NCBI RefSeq assembly: GCF_004798865.1
Contig: NW_025335268.1
Span: 34,015,678-34,079,677, forward strand
Length of the DNA stretch: 64,000 nt
Direction: 5' to 3'
Source of the DNA: Varanus komodoensis
Lineage: Eukaryota; Chordata; Lepidosauria; Squamata; Varanidae
The notes beneath the pieces were generated by a model, which was not told the origin of the DNA, ran no database searches, and saw nothing but the letters and a program-made list of their open reading frames with translations. Every line of letters starts with the position of its first letter. Positions within the stretch are counted from its first letter, which is position 1. Positions 39,001 to 47,900 of this stretch are shown here, in pieces. The position numbers were made by a program, and so were the translations under genes.

Positions 39001-42000
39001 AGAGTGTAGTTCGTTCCCGCTTCATCTGAACAGACTCTTCATGCTATGAGTTTGGCAGAAAACCTCATTGCACCGATTTAGACTTACTCTTGGTGATTTT
39101 ACTATGTTTCACTACAGGGAAAATGCATTCTTAGCCTGATAAATCATAATGTTGTGGTCTTTAGAATGTCTGAAAGGGATTGCTGATTCTACCTTCACTA
39201 CACGTTCCTTTAAAGAAACATTTCTTTGTTGTCACATATCAGGATTAATGATTAACAAAATGTACCACAGAGAAACAAAGCAAAATTAAAAATACAGCTT
39301 CCCCGTCTTTCTTGTTCTAACCTGGTTAGCAACATTCCCATTAAACTATGTGTATTTAACAATTAACTGATATGAGTTTCAAGAATGAAAAGCCTTAACT
39401 TCTCAAGGCAATATAGATGTCCTTATTAATGGTTTTCTCTCAAAATGAGCTTTCTAACACTATTTATTTGTTTGTTTGTTTATTTATTAAAACATTTTTA
39501 TGCCGCCCCATTCTCCGAAGCCTCGGGGCGGCTTACAACAATAAGTTAAAATAAATAACATTAAATTAAAAATATAAATATTAAAATTAAAAATACAAAA
39601 ATAACAATATAAAATAAGCCACCCTGGCCAGATAAAATCCAATAATATTAACAATTAAAATGCCGCTTAAATAAAAACAAATAACGACGGCGCCAGGCGG
39701 ACCTCTCTGGGGAGCGCATTCCATAACTTAGGCGCCACCGCAGAGAAAGAACATTGTCCAATCACAATCCACAAGTATTAATGTGAATGAGACATTATAT
39801 TATGAAAGCGGAATAATCTCTTCAAAATACAAACCTGAGCTCAGAAATTAATCTTCTGCATGAAAGGTTTAAATTCAAAGAATACCATGAAGAACATTTC
39901 ATTTCCCATTTTAATTGTGTAATTTAGTATAATTTTAACATACTATTGCTGAGGATAATGCTCTTAAAGGATCATCACTTCAAAAATTATTGCTGTGTAT
40001 TTAACATCTCTATTTTTAAAAAAATTAATCTCCCTCAACCAAAACATGCATTTTGGCTCTATGTGCAATATAAGGATATATCACTTTCGGAGGACTTTAA
40101 CCAGCATGAGCTCCTTTGAAGAATTATGGGAATTGTAATTTGGTGAGGGTCCCTCTTCTCTGGACCCACAACTACATTTCCCAGAGTTCCATGGGAAGAG
40201 AGAACCCCTGTTTAAGGTATGCCTTTACTCTCAGTTTCCTTCTTCAACCCTTATTTTTAAAAATAAAAGTCTGGCACTTCAATCCTAATCACATTCATTT
40301 TGAAGAAAAGTCCCCAGGTGTTCACTGACTTGCTTTCAACAGCTTATTCACCCCCATGAACAGCTGCAGTTACATTAACATAGACATTTTTAGAATGAGA
40401 CAGAAGGATGCACTGTATAACCTGCAGAATTGTAAGCTAGACCAAAACTAGACTTAGAGCACTTTAGATGGGGGCAATTGCCAAGCTACTCTTATGGCCC
40501 AGCACTGGGCAATGGAAGGGTTATCTACCTGTGCAGAAACACAAAGGCAGTGTTGGCACCATGGAGCCAGAGATGTGATTGTATCATGCGTGGCAGCAAG
40601 CTTTTGTTAAATGCAATCATTACCAGTAACACAGCAAGAGAGGATAATACCATAGGTTCATTGGTGCAAATCAATTCTGTGATCAAATTGCATATCTCTA
40701 TCACCAAAGTTAGTGACATAGCCATGTTTGGCTCCTGTAATCTTACTTTCTACTGAGTACTCCACTATGAATGCTCTTATTGTTGTTTTTGTGCTGGGAC
40801 TGCTGGCTTAATTGATATATTGTTTTTTGTTCTTCTGTGTTTTTCATAGATTATCATCTTCACAATCTAATTTGTTCTGAAGTTGCTGCTTCTATGAGTG
40901 TGTAGGAGATGGGGAGATGTGGGCCAGAAATTGACTTAATATATGGACTGCCATGGATTTTCAAAGATTATTTTTGAATTCCGATCAGTCTAAGACAGGT
41001 TTAACTGTCCAAGGCTTTTTAGAGGATCTTTACTAGGGCCTGGAGGTAATAAATTCAAAAGGTCATTTTAAAAACATTTGAAATGTCATTTTTAAAGTTC
41101 ATTTTAAATAACAAAACACCTGAGTTTAAATAAAGAAATATCTTTACACACATTGTAATCGGAAATCATTGCAATTTAAAGAAACTTAGCATTTAAAATG
41201 TAATAAAAATGACCACACACAGCAGTGTGTGTTTGTTTACAAACATGGAAGTAAATTCAGCATAAATCTCTGGGAAATTCCAATGCTTTCTCCTATCTGT
41301 GGTTGAAAGAAAATGGGCAACAAGAAGCAAAAGATCATAATGAACTGCACCAGTTCCATTCAGAGCTACATTGAGCCATGTATTAACTGTCTATCTTGTC
41401 ACAGTTGTTCATGTGGCACAATTATAAGGCACAATTCCTTCAGTTTGCATTGAGTGCAGTGAGAGTTGTGATTGCTGTCAGAAGCTTTTGCACCTCACCA
41501 GAAGTTACTACGTTGTTGCTTTTATATCTTGTCTTTTTTGTTCTTGTGAGGAACATGAGGAAATTTAGACGACTCCATTTTATCCTCACAACAGCAATCC
41601 TGAGAGGTAGGTTAGGCTGAGAGTGAATGACTGGCTCAAAGTCATCCAGTGAGCTTCATAGCTAAGTGAGGACTAGAACTCAAATCTCCCAGGTTCCTAG
41701 TCTAACACTCAAACCTCCACACCACACTAGCCCTGTGAGGAAATTCAGTAGTATTCACTCTGTATAATGTCTCTAGTGGCAAGCCTCCGTAACCACCACC
41801 AATTAGGCTGCCAGTCGCTTATGCTTGGACTCACAAAAATAACATAGCTACTTGGAATCAAAGAACTTAAGAAGAGCCTTCTGGACCAGAACCAGGGTCC
41901 AGCATTTTCTTCATACACTGGCTGACCAGTTGCCCACAGAAAACCCACAGCAGGACATGAAGCACCCTCTTGGCCATGTTCCCCAGCAACTGGTACCCAC

Positions 42001-44709
42001 AGGCAGCATATAGCCCGCAGGGAAAATACCCATCTATTGTTTTATCTTGTATCAATTTATTTATTTATTTAAAACTTTTATATGCCGTCCTTTATGTTTA
42101 ACATCTCGGGACGGCTTACAACAATTAAAATCAGAATTCAATAAAACGATCAATATCACAATATGATAAAACAATATATAACATAAAATGAAATAATATA
42201 TAAAACAATATTTTAATATTGTAACCCACCCTAGGCTTATGTGATGGGGGCGGCATATCAGCTGTCTAAATAAATAAATAAATAAATAAAAATATAACCA
42301 ATAAAAATAAATCAAAAGTGGCTGTTAAAACCATTAAAATACTAATTTTTTAAAATAATACTTGAATAAAAAGGTTTTGACCTGGCACCGAAAAGAATAT
42401 AGGCTCAGCACCAGGTGAACCTCTCTGGGGAGCGCATTCCACAGTCTGTTCTGTCTGCTTTTAAAGCCATCCAAATTGGTGGCTATCACTACATCTTGTA
42501 GAAGTAAATTCCATACAATTTCATGTTTTCTTTACTGCGCTCTAACCAGACAGTCCAAAAGGACAGCAGCCTTTGCCAGGCCCAAGTTTTCTTTCATCCT
42601 TGACCTCTCCAGCCCTGCCACCTCCAGCACGACTGCTAGAAAAGGGTGTTCAGGGTTCACCATTATATTCTAGAAAGAGCAGCTATAATTTAAAACACTC
42701 ACACATTTACTTAAAGTATGCTTCTCCCTCCCATATGGATTTGAGAGACCCCAAGGTAATAATAACTAGGTCAGTAGGGCTCACCCTTTCAAATAACTTG
42801 GTTGGCTGAGCTTGCCTTGGATTGCACTTCTGCAGCTCTTAGTCAAAACGGCTTTCAAAGCCTAGAAACCTTTTCTTCCTCCCATGGGCCTCCCCTACTC
42901 CCCGCCCAAGTCTGCACATAAGAACTTGAACCTTTAGAATCTCCTTAAAGTAAAAGCTCTAATTGAGCCATGTGGTTTTGCTTAAAGCAAGATGTTGAAT
43001 CTTAAATCACAGATTTTGGACACAAGCTGCATCTAAACCTACATTTTCTTTTCACCAAATGTAAACCAGAAGCAAAATTAGAACGGCATTTCAGGGGAGG
43101 GAATTTGGATTTCCCTTGCACTTTCCCTTGCCTCAAAACTCACTGTTACCTTTTGTATTTCAAAAGATGAACAGAACTTGCTTCTTTATTAACATATGCT
43201 TTGGTGCAGCCTAAGATCTGCACTAGGCAGAGTGCCATCCTATAAATATTGCTGCAGAGGTAAACCCCACTGAAATCAAGGAGACATTTCCAGGTCATTA
43301 TGTATAGGATTGCAGCATTTTTCTAGCAGAGCTTTCTGAATAATCGTTTTAAAACTGTCATATATTTAAGACAGCAGATGGGCCCCATCATAACTTGCAT
43401 CAGCAACATCATCGCTCTTTCCTTTCCCAGAAATAGTTTTGTGACTCAGGAAGGATTTTGTGAAACTCAAAAGCTACCTCACAAATTCATGACTTCCCTA
43501 AATTATTATGCTGCAGCTGTTCTTGTTTGGATTTTGTCTAAATGGACTAATACTGCTAACTTCATTTTAAATATTTCATCCTATAAGTTTTATGACTCAC
43601 TTTATTATTCCTTTCTTTGTTGCTTATACTGAGCGTTATGGGTGTTATTCTTCCCTTTGCCATAGTTTATGGCTGAAACTAATAGCATTGAACGGAACTG
43701 ATTTTTAAATCTCAGGTTAGGGCTAAGATTTAGGAAGGCAGGAACCTGTCAGGCTATATGTCCCTCTCGCTCAGCGCAGTCTATTGCAGCCGGCAGCAGC
43801 ACTTCAGGGGCCTTTCCCATCACCCACTACCTGATCCTTCCTTTTAATTTGGTGATGCCTGGAATCTGCTGCATGCCCATCCTGCATTCTGCCATTCCAT
43901 CCTTAACTTAATGGAATATTACATCAAATTCATCTTAATTTGACTTCAAATGGGACGTGCCATCACATTCATCCAGAGAGGTGATACAAGCATCCTGAAA
44001 TTGCAGTGGCGCTGTCTTTTGGTGCATCTGACCACCCAGCTTTTTTCCTTACTGTATCCAATATCTATGATGCCAGTAGAGTAAGTAGAAAAGGAACAGT
44101 CTTGGGATTAGTTCAGATATGAAGCACGGATGCTATTTAAGGTTATCTATGCTACTTTTTAGTTACTGTGGTAGGGAAAATGGAATATGCAAACATTTTA
44201 ATCACAGATGTCAACTTGCCATCATTTGCTATCTAGATTTCTGGTTATCGATACATTTTACATTCCTGTTCTGTTAATAAAAATATTTGCTAGATGACTT
44301 TGAATTCTCTTACCTCGCTGGCAATAGTGGAGTGAGGGTTTTTGTATAGCCAGCCATTCAGGCATCTAGTAAATGGTACACTGCCCAAGCTGTAGTTGGT
44401 AAGATGAGATAGTGGGTTGGTACAGTTATAACAGGTGTCATTCCAACTTGCGCACTGGGAAGAATTCATCAGACTTGAAGCTAGAATGGTAAGATTGTAC
44501 TCCTCTTCAGCTGTCCATGAACAATGGTCTCTTAATTCAGATGCACAAGGGATCTTGCACCAATACTCCTCTGGATCTTGTCCAAGAAACACAACTCCAA
44601 CAAATAAAAAAGAAAAAGTTATGCCAGTCTGGGAAAGGAGGAAGAAGACCCTCTTTTGAAACCTTCCAAATTCCCCAGCCTCTTTTAAAACCTCATCAAA
44701 AGACGGCAT
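12648..44709 (-). CDS. SLC22A3: Organic cation transporter 3 (OCT3), 11 coding exons, complete
   Basis: This is a polyspecific, potential-driven transporter of organic cations and monoamines in the plasma membrane (major facilitator, SLC22). The eleven exons listed separately sum to 1635 nt, giving 544 residues plus stop (human OCT3 is 556), with every junction in phase and GT-AG. The start ATG at 44707-44709 gives [10 protein letters not shown], like human OCT3 MPSFDEALQR. Visible parts: TM1 near residues 20-43; a large extracellular loop (about 44-150) with five N-glycosylation sequons (72, 82, 90, 95, 105) and seven cysteines; the G-Y-A-A-D-R-Y-G-R motif at 162-170; PESPRWL at 278-284; TIDRIGR in exon 7; and the cation-binding Asp at 467 in LCDIGG. 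Close human OCT3 matches such as GKGTWMT and [12 protein letters not shown] favour SLC22A3 over A1 and A2. No break was seen. Introns run from 109 bp (intron 6) to about 10.5 kb (intron 1). It converges with the kringle gene. Confidence 0.95.
13040..13205 (+). repeat. MIR-like tRNA-derived SINE
   Basis: It starts accagtgtggtgtagcagtt, has a box B-like ggttcaaatcc, then an agagttgttgcaaggataaa core and a tail of short ATGA repeats. It lies in SLC22A3 intron 10. Confidence 0.65.
13443..13542 (-). CDS. SLC22A3: SLC22A3 coding exon 10
   Basis: 100 nt, encoding [18 protein letters not shown] and [13 protein letters not shown] (TM12 and start of the cytoplasmic tail). The acceptor cacttctctcttctctag is strong and the donor is gtacct. 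Confidence 0.94.
14105..14260 (+). mobile_element. CR1-type LINE 3' fragment
   Basis: It reads aaacatgatcaggggactgg, gccctatgaggagaca, then catgtttagctttgaaagg and gctgagaggagatcac, the well-known CR1 3' region that encodes the end of the reverse transcriptase ORF. It lies in SLC22A3 intron 9, antisense to the gene. Confidence 0.65.
14296..14364. repeat. Near-perfect inverted repeat (hairpin)
   Basis: Arms of 32 bases (14296-14327 and 14333-14364) pair with two mismatches around a five-base centre, tctag. It may be a small palindromic MITE or could fold as an RNA hairpin if transcribed. It lies in SLC22A3 intron 9, next to a CR1 fragment. Confidence 0.85.
14554..14666 (-). CDS. SLC22A3: SLC22A3 coding exon 9
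   Basis: 113 nt, encoding [19 protein letters not shown] to SELPLIIY (TM11). The Asp in LCDIGG is residue 467, equivalent to the Asp known to be needed for cation binding in OCT1. The acceptor is ctttcttatag and the donor gtaaga. Confidence 0.94.
14945..15049. repeat. Compound microsatellite (TG)n(AG)n(ACACAGAC)n
   Basis: Three pure tracts follow each other without a break: TG, then AG, then four units of acacagac. It lies in SLC22A3 intron 8. Confidence 0.95.
15240..15960. other. Unassigned segment in SLC22A3 intron 8
   Basis: About 700 bases, richer in G and C than its surroundings, with frames of 112 codons on the plus strand and 78-87 on the minus strand. None resembles a known family. 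Probably an old repeat. Confidence 0.25.
17318..17426 (-). CDS. SLC22A3: SLC22A3 coding exon 8
   Basis: 109 nt without an ATG-led frame. It encodes [35 protein letters not shown], aligning with human OCT3 [19 protein letters not shown] (TM10). The acceptor is tgtgtgtctcaacag and the donor gtaaat. Confidence 0.93.
21502..21716 (-). CDS. SLC22A3: SLC22A3 coding exon 7
   Basis: 215 nt, encoding [20 protein letters not shown], the TIDRIGR loop motif and [11 protein letters not shown] (TM7-TM9). The donor is gtaatt. The length matches the remembered human exon. Confidence 0.95.
21826..21923 (-). CDS. SLC22A3: SLC22A3 coding exon 6
   Basis: 98 nt, encoding [24 protein letters not shown] and LILMYAW, between acceptor ttctcttgcttag and donor gtgagt. 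It holds the end of the cytoplasmic loop and the start of TM7. Only 109 bp separate it from exon 7. Confidence 0.95.
22880..23030 (+). repeat. Dispersed repeat shared with 34130-34420
   Basis: Both places read roughly gaagaaagcctggtgttaaa, aaac, ctggaacaaaaacct and ttgcaaat in the same order. The family is not recognised. Confidence 0.4.
27244..27361 (-). CDS. SLC22A3: SLC22A3 coding exon 5
   Basis: 118 nt, encoding [15 protein letters not shown] to LPPHFSE, the start of the large cytoplasmic loop with the SLC22 signature PESPRWL. The donor is gtactg and the exon ends in phase 0. Confidence 0.93.
27860..28000. repeat. Possible very old MIR-like remnant
   Basis: It contains ttcttataacaatcctgtaa, tgtaggtcattattatt, resembling the central MIR region in reverse orientation. 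No tRNA-like head is left. Confidence 0.3.
28131..28299 (-). CDS. SLC22A3: SLC22A3 coding exon 4
   Basis: 169 nt, encoding [16 protein letters not shown] to FLFLLYYW (TM5-TM6). The donor is gtaatg. EIVGS-RRIVGI is near-identical to human OCT3 and unlike OCT1 and OCT2. Confidence 0.95.
28861..29015 (-). CDS. SLC22A3: SLC22A3 coding exon 3
   Basis: 155 nt, encoding [15 protein letters not shown] to GTWMTSFVI (TM3-TM4). The acceptor is cttcctttgacag and the donor gtaagc. It ends in phase 1. Confidence 0.95.
29368..29405 (-). pseudogene. U2 snRNA 5'-end fragment
   Basis: On the minus strand, 38 bases match the 5' end of U2 snRNA at about 30 positions, including CTTTTGGCT, AGATCAAG and GTAGT. 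The match stops there, so this is a truncated copy, not a gene. It lies in SLC22A3 intron 2, in the gene's own orientation. Confidence 0.6.
29875..30180. repeat. Fold-back element with diverged arms
   Basis: The left arm (about 29875-30027) reads gtgctgttggaaaac, atgggcagctcaccttcctt, ggcggcggggaaggg. It recurs as its reverse complement in the right arm (about 30028-30180), at roughly 75% identity right up to the centre. It may be a MITE or two head-to-head copies. It lies in SLC22A3 intron 2. Confidence 0.65.
31850..32095 (-). repeat. Dispersed repeat, copy 1 of 3
   Basis: On the minus strand it reads cagtgacagcc, tctcaaagatcatgaaaagt, ggcaagaaag, in the same order as copies at 33075 and 58705. 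The family is not known to me. Confidence 0.4.
32460..32810 (-). mobile_element. Old L2-type LINE 3' fragment
   Basis: On the plus strand: an A/T tail (ttatttatttaaac), then ggtctggcactgg, accagatgaacctttctgtg and ttccatcattgaagcacca. This is the reverse of the L2 C-terminal region ([18 protein letters not shown]) seen at 10300-10430. Confidence 0.6.
32945..33035 (+). repeat. CR1-like 3' end
   Basis: It reads tagatggcccaggaggctcc, ttctgacttggtctg, tttctatatttctgtg, the usual 3' end of squamate CR1-like elements. Confidence 0.45.
33075..33480 (+). repeat. Dispersed repeat, copy 2 of 3
   Basis: It reads cagtccctccaatgtgcc, cctcaaagatcacaataagt, gatatcc. The right edge is uncertain. See copies at 31850 and 58705. 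Confidence 0.4.
33713..33816 (-). CDS. SLC22A3: SLC22A3 coding exon 2
   Basis: 104 nt, the length I recall for the human exon. It encodes [16 protein letters not shown] to GYAADR (TM2 and the start of the MFS loop motif), from acceptor cttcctcccacag to donor gtaaag, ending in phase 2. Confidence 0.95.
34130..34420 (+). repeat. Dispersed repeat shared with 22880-23030
   Basis: This is the longer of two diverged copies (ctggaacaaaaacctgagga, gttgcaaatccac). The family is unknown. It lies in SLC22A3 intron 1, just before the BovB fragment. Confidence 0.4.
34672..35140 (-). mobile_element. BovB (RTE) LINE 3' fragment
   Basis: The minus strand encodes the end of the BovB ORF2 in order: [76 protein letters not shown], then the 3' UTR. 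The frame is open for about 340 bases. The sequence is close to ruminant and squamate BovB, a family known for horizontal transfer. It lies in SLC22A3 intron 1. Confidence 0.9.
36215..36530 (+). mobile_element. CR1-type LINE 3' fragment
   Basis: It reads accaaaagaatcaagggcct, then gaggaaaggttataatg, gaggtgatacttaatgg and ggaaagg-gataggaggg, a decayed CR1 3' coding region. It lies in SLC22A3 intron 1. Confidence 0.5.
37015..37330 (+). mobile_element. CR1-like 3' end
   Basis: It ends ctgctggattggatggctcc, ttggtctgatgcatggtg, gctcttcttt, the common squamate 3' end, usually written as tagatggaccttggtctgat. Confidence 0.5.
39462..39750 (-). mobile_element. L2-type LINE 3' end
   Basis: On the minus strand: ggtggcgcctaagttatgga, gcgctccccagagaggtccg, cctggcgccgtcgttat, then the GC-rich 3' end and an (AAAT)n-like tail. 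It is nearly identical to 10330-10715 and so is a young copy with a severe 5' truncation. It lies in SLC22A3 intron 1. Confidence 0.8.
40095..40195. repeat. Palindromic MITE-like repeat
   Basis: The left half (gaattatgggaattgtaat) pairs with the right half (acaactacatttcccagagt). Such palindromes are common in amniote genomes and are usually assigned to hAT-type MITEs. Confidence 0.4.
41570..41740 (-). repeat. MIR-type SINE
   Basis: It reads atcctcacaacagcaatcct, gaggtaggttaggctgagag, ctggctcaaagtcatcc and ccaggttcctagtctaaca, like the copy at 2205 and in the same orientation. Confidence 0.7.
41862..42030 (-). mobile_element. CR1-like 3' end
   Basis: On the plus strand: acttaagaagagccttctgg, accagggtccagcat, then ccccagcaactggtaccca, the reverse of the squamate end with agatggaccttggtctg. 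Confidence 0.5.
42056..42450 (-). mobile_element. Old L2-type LINE 3' end with a nested L2 tail
   Basis: The minus-strand 3' end starts at 42056 (ttatttatttatttaaaac, tcgggacggcttacaac) and resumes at about 42300-42450 (ggttttgacctggcacc, gaacctctctggggagcgca). A plus-strand L2 tail (42190-42292: gtaacccaccctaggc, gggggcggcatatcag, then TAAA repeats) interrupts it. Confidence 0.65.
43755..43900 (-). repeat. tRNA-derived squamate SINE
   Basis: On the minus strand: gcatgcagcagattccagg, catcaccaaattaaaagg, aggatcaggtagtgggtgat, tgctgctgcc-gctgcaatagac, the order of a SINE common in squamates. It lies in SLC22A3 intron 1. Confidence 0.55.
44314..44709 (-). CDS. SLC22A3: SLC22A3 coding exon 1
   Basis: 396 nt, residues 1-132, [10 protein letters not shown] to STIASE, ending in phase 0 at donor gtaaga. 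It covers the cytoplasmic N-terminus, TM1 and most of the glycosylated loop. The upstream in-frame ATG (44743-44745) was rejected because homology begins at MPSF. Confidence 0.95.
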
Positions 44710-44812
44710 TGTACCCGGCAGCTCAACCCCCCACCCCCTCCACAAAGTCAGATGAATCCAAGAGGTGGCAGCGTTAACAGCACTCAGAATTTGTGACTAC
44801 GGACGGTACTTC

Positions 44813-44819
44813 TTATAAA
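44813..44819 (-). promoter_or_regulatory. TATA-like motif upstream of SLC22A3
   Basis: TTTATAA on the minus strand lies about 105 bases before the start codon. If used, it would place transcription start near 44785 and give a 5' UTR of roughly 75 bases. A (GA)n tract on the same strand starts about 100 bases further up. Use is not shown. Confidence 0.3.
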
Positions 44820-44916
44820 TCATGTATGCGCTCTCTCTGTGGCTTTCTCTGTCTCTGTCGCCCACACACATGTAATCAAGTCATATAAGCAATGCTGGGC
44901 AGAGCAAAGTTTCATT

Positions 44917-44919
44917 CCC

Positions 44920-44977
<58 letters not shown>

Positions 44978-44985
44978 GCACACAG
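44917..44985. repeat. (CT)n microsatellite upstream of SLC22A3
   Basis: A near-pure CT tract, starting with interrupted units and ending in cacacgcacaca. It lies about 210-275 bases before the SLC22A3 ATG and reads as GA repeats on the gene's sense strand. Confidence 0.95.
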
Positions 44986-47900
44986 TTGTAATGTCAATTT
45001 GGCACAGTGCTTACACACAGCAATTGAGGATTTCACTATAACATTGGCAAACGTACAGCCTGAAAGAAGGGGCGTATATTTCCTATCTACCCAAAGGAGA
45101 GATTATGCAATTGAAGCGCTTAACTCTTTAGGGACCGTCAATCAGCGCACAGAAGGATACAAAGCAGAACTAGAGATAAAGGCATTGTTGTTAAAAATCA
45201 CTCTCAATGTGTCATGTGTTAGACAGAAATCAAGAGCTGACTACTTGGTAGGGAGCTTCTCTCCCTCCTTTCCCAGCACTGGAATTATTGAAACTGAAAC
45301 TTATTGAAAAGCTAACTTATGTTGATGACTTATAGAAATACTCATATAGACTAAGGCAGTGAGGCAATAAAAAGCCAGGCAAGCTGAAGCAGAGGTGGAC
45401 ACTGTGAGGAGAAAGCCCAATGGAAAAAAATTAGATGCTGATGCCTGAAGAAGAAGGAGCTGAAATACTACCAGAAAGAGAGAAGGGAAGAAAAGAGAAA
45501 AGTGAATAGAGAGGACACAGAAAATTGAGGAGAAATGGGCATGAAGCAACAGAAACAAATGGACTAAGAAGAATCACCAAACCTATGATAGATAATTGAT
45601 AGTGCTGCCAAAATAATAATAAAACATGGTTTACTGTTGGACTCATTATATTTTTCTGTTATCACTGTTATATTAATTAAATGTTTTGTATTAAGTGTCT
45701 TAACTTCATATACTCCAGAAATTTTCTCAAGCAACCATCAGCCTAAGAATTTATTCCCGATCGGTGTCTCTTCATCTGTAATTGAAGACTATATTCATTA
45801 CAACAGCTCAGAGTATTTTCTTTCAATATTTTCAGTACATCTTTCATTCAAATCCCAAATTATGCTCTTAAAGCAACAACACTAGAAGAACTCAAGAACA
45901 ATTTATTTCTGAGCTTGTATTATCATATGGGACTAGTCTTCTCCTCAACTAGCCCAGACAATTCTCATATACTGAAGTTTAAAAAAAAAATCCCTTCTAA
46001 AATAAACAGAACAATTTACATACTAAATGACAATTAATTATACTGATATTACCTCTTGCATGGAGAAGATGGATTTTGGTGCCCTCTGATGATCTCAATG
46101 GACAGGGAGAACACAATGCTCCATTCTTAGTTGTACCTCTGGACTGTGTGTACATTTGTGTAGGATGCCTGGAGGAATTCAAACAATGCTGGCTCCCAAA
46201 TTCATAGTCTTTTCATGAGCCCAAGTTTATTAAAGCTTTTTAAAATTTTGAATATATGTCAAAACATTACTGGCATTTGTTTCCTTACACATGGCTACCT
46301 GCACCAGTATAATTTTCATAGAATGTTTTGGAATTGATTGGCATGACAAAAGATTTCCAGGTTTGGGGAAACACCAGACAGTTGCTCCCTGTAATAGTAT
46401 GTTGACTATGAAGTTGCCACAGGCCAAATTGCAGATAATATCCAGCAGCTTACCTTGTTTTAGGAAAACCTTTCAGCTTGAAATTCCATGTCATGGCTTA
46501 CTACTATGGCTGCCATAAATGTTATGAATCCTAAATGTTGACCATGGAGTTGTGTCTTTTTAAAGGTGTCACATCAGTATTCCGTACATTTGTGGAAGTT
46601 CTGCCTTAGGAATGCATTTAAGTTGTGAGTTACCGAAGACCAGCAAATAGCTTAATGGGCTGTGGGGACTGCACCCAGCACTCCCCAGTTCAAAGCCCAA
46701 CAATCTCTTCACAACACCATACCAAAGGCCGAATGTTTACAGAGCATCCATTCCAGAATAGCCTGCAGATTGCCTTGCTTGGGCATACTTCTCAAAGATC
46801 ACCACTTTGAGGAAAACAGACAGAAACCGTGGGCAGGTTTAGAAAACATTCCATTTGCCTCTGTTATTCTTTCCAAATATATTTTAAAAATAACTTTGTA
46901 AAATAACTTTGAAGATAAAAGTGTTGTTGTACTGATACATGTTCATATTTTTTGCTTTGCTTGTCCTGCTCCTCCTGCTGTCTTTTCATTTCTTTTCCAA
47001 GAGGTGGCAACACTTGATAGACTTAGATATTTCCCATCCCTCCAGGTCAACCTCACAACATGCGAGTAACCCTGAGGCATGGGAAATGTCATTTGCCTAT
47101 CAATTATATCCATGGGGTTCCCAATTGTTGGAACACAAAGAAAGCCTAATGGTACCCTACAGGGTACACTGTCATTATTTCCAAGTGTTTAAAGTTTTTC
47201 TTTCCTTTTTGAACCATCCAGTAACAAATGTAAATATCAGCTGCACAGAAGAGTAGTAAGAATAAATTTTGGTCTATAAAAAGCAGCTAAATCTGTGCAC
47301 ATCTATGAATAGAAGACTAGCACTAAAAATGTAAACGTTTAAGAAAGGAATACTTTTATTAACATCCTATCACATTTACAAGTTTTATTTGTTCACACTG
47401 GTAAGGTTGGCACAAGCAGTTGCTGGTTGTTGCTGTTCTACAAATGAAATATGACTGAACAAAAGGGAGCAAGGCAAAACAACAGCAACTGTCATTGCAA
47501 TGCAGCAATCCAACAACTATATTGTCTGAATGCGCCATAAAAATACTCCATATTACAAACTTGCATTACAGTTCCCACTATGCAGATGTACAATTCCCAA
47601 CACTCTGCATGAAGACTATGCAGACAAGTGTTCCCACTAAGCGAGACAGGACAAAACATGTCTACCTGATATACTGGCCCAAATTATGGGTGGAAAGATG
47701 GGAAGCTGAGGTGGCAAAAAGTATGCGGATTAGGAATTGAGGAGAATTTATTCAATTCAGATGTTCATATGAAAGTACCTAATTCATATTTCTGGAACCA
47801 CTATACAAATCAAAACTGATATTCCTCTGATATTCATGCTTTTTAAATGTTGTAATGCAGTTCTACTTTTGAAAATGCATACACTAGGGGAAAGTAGACA

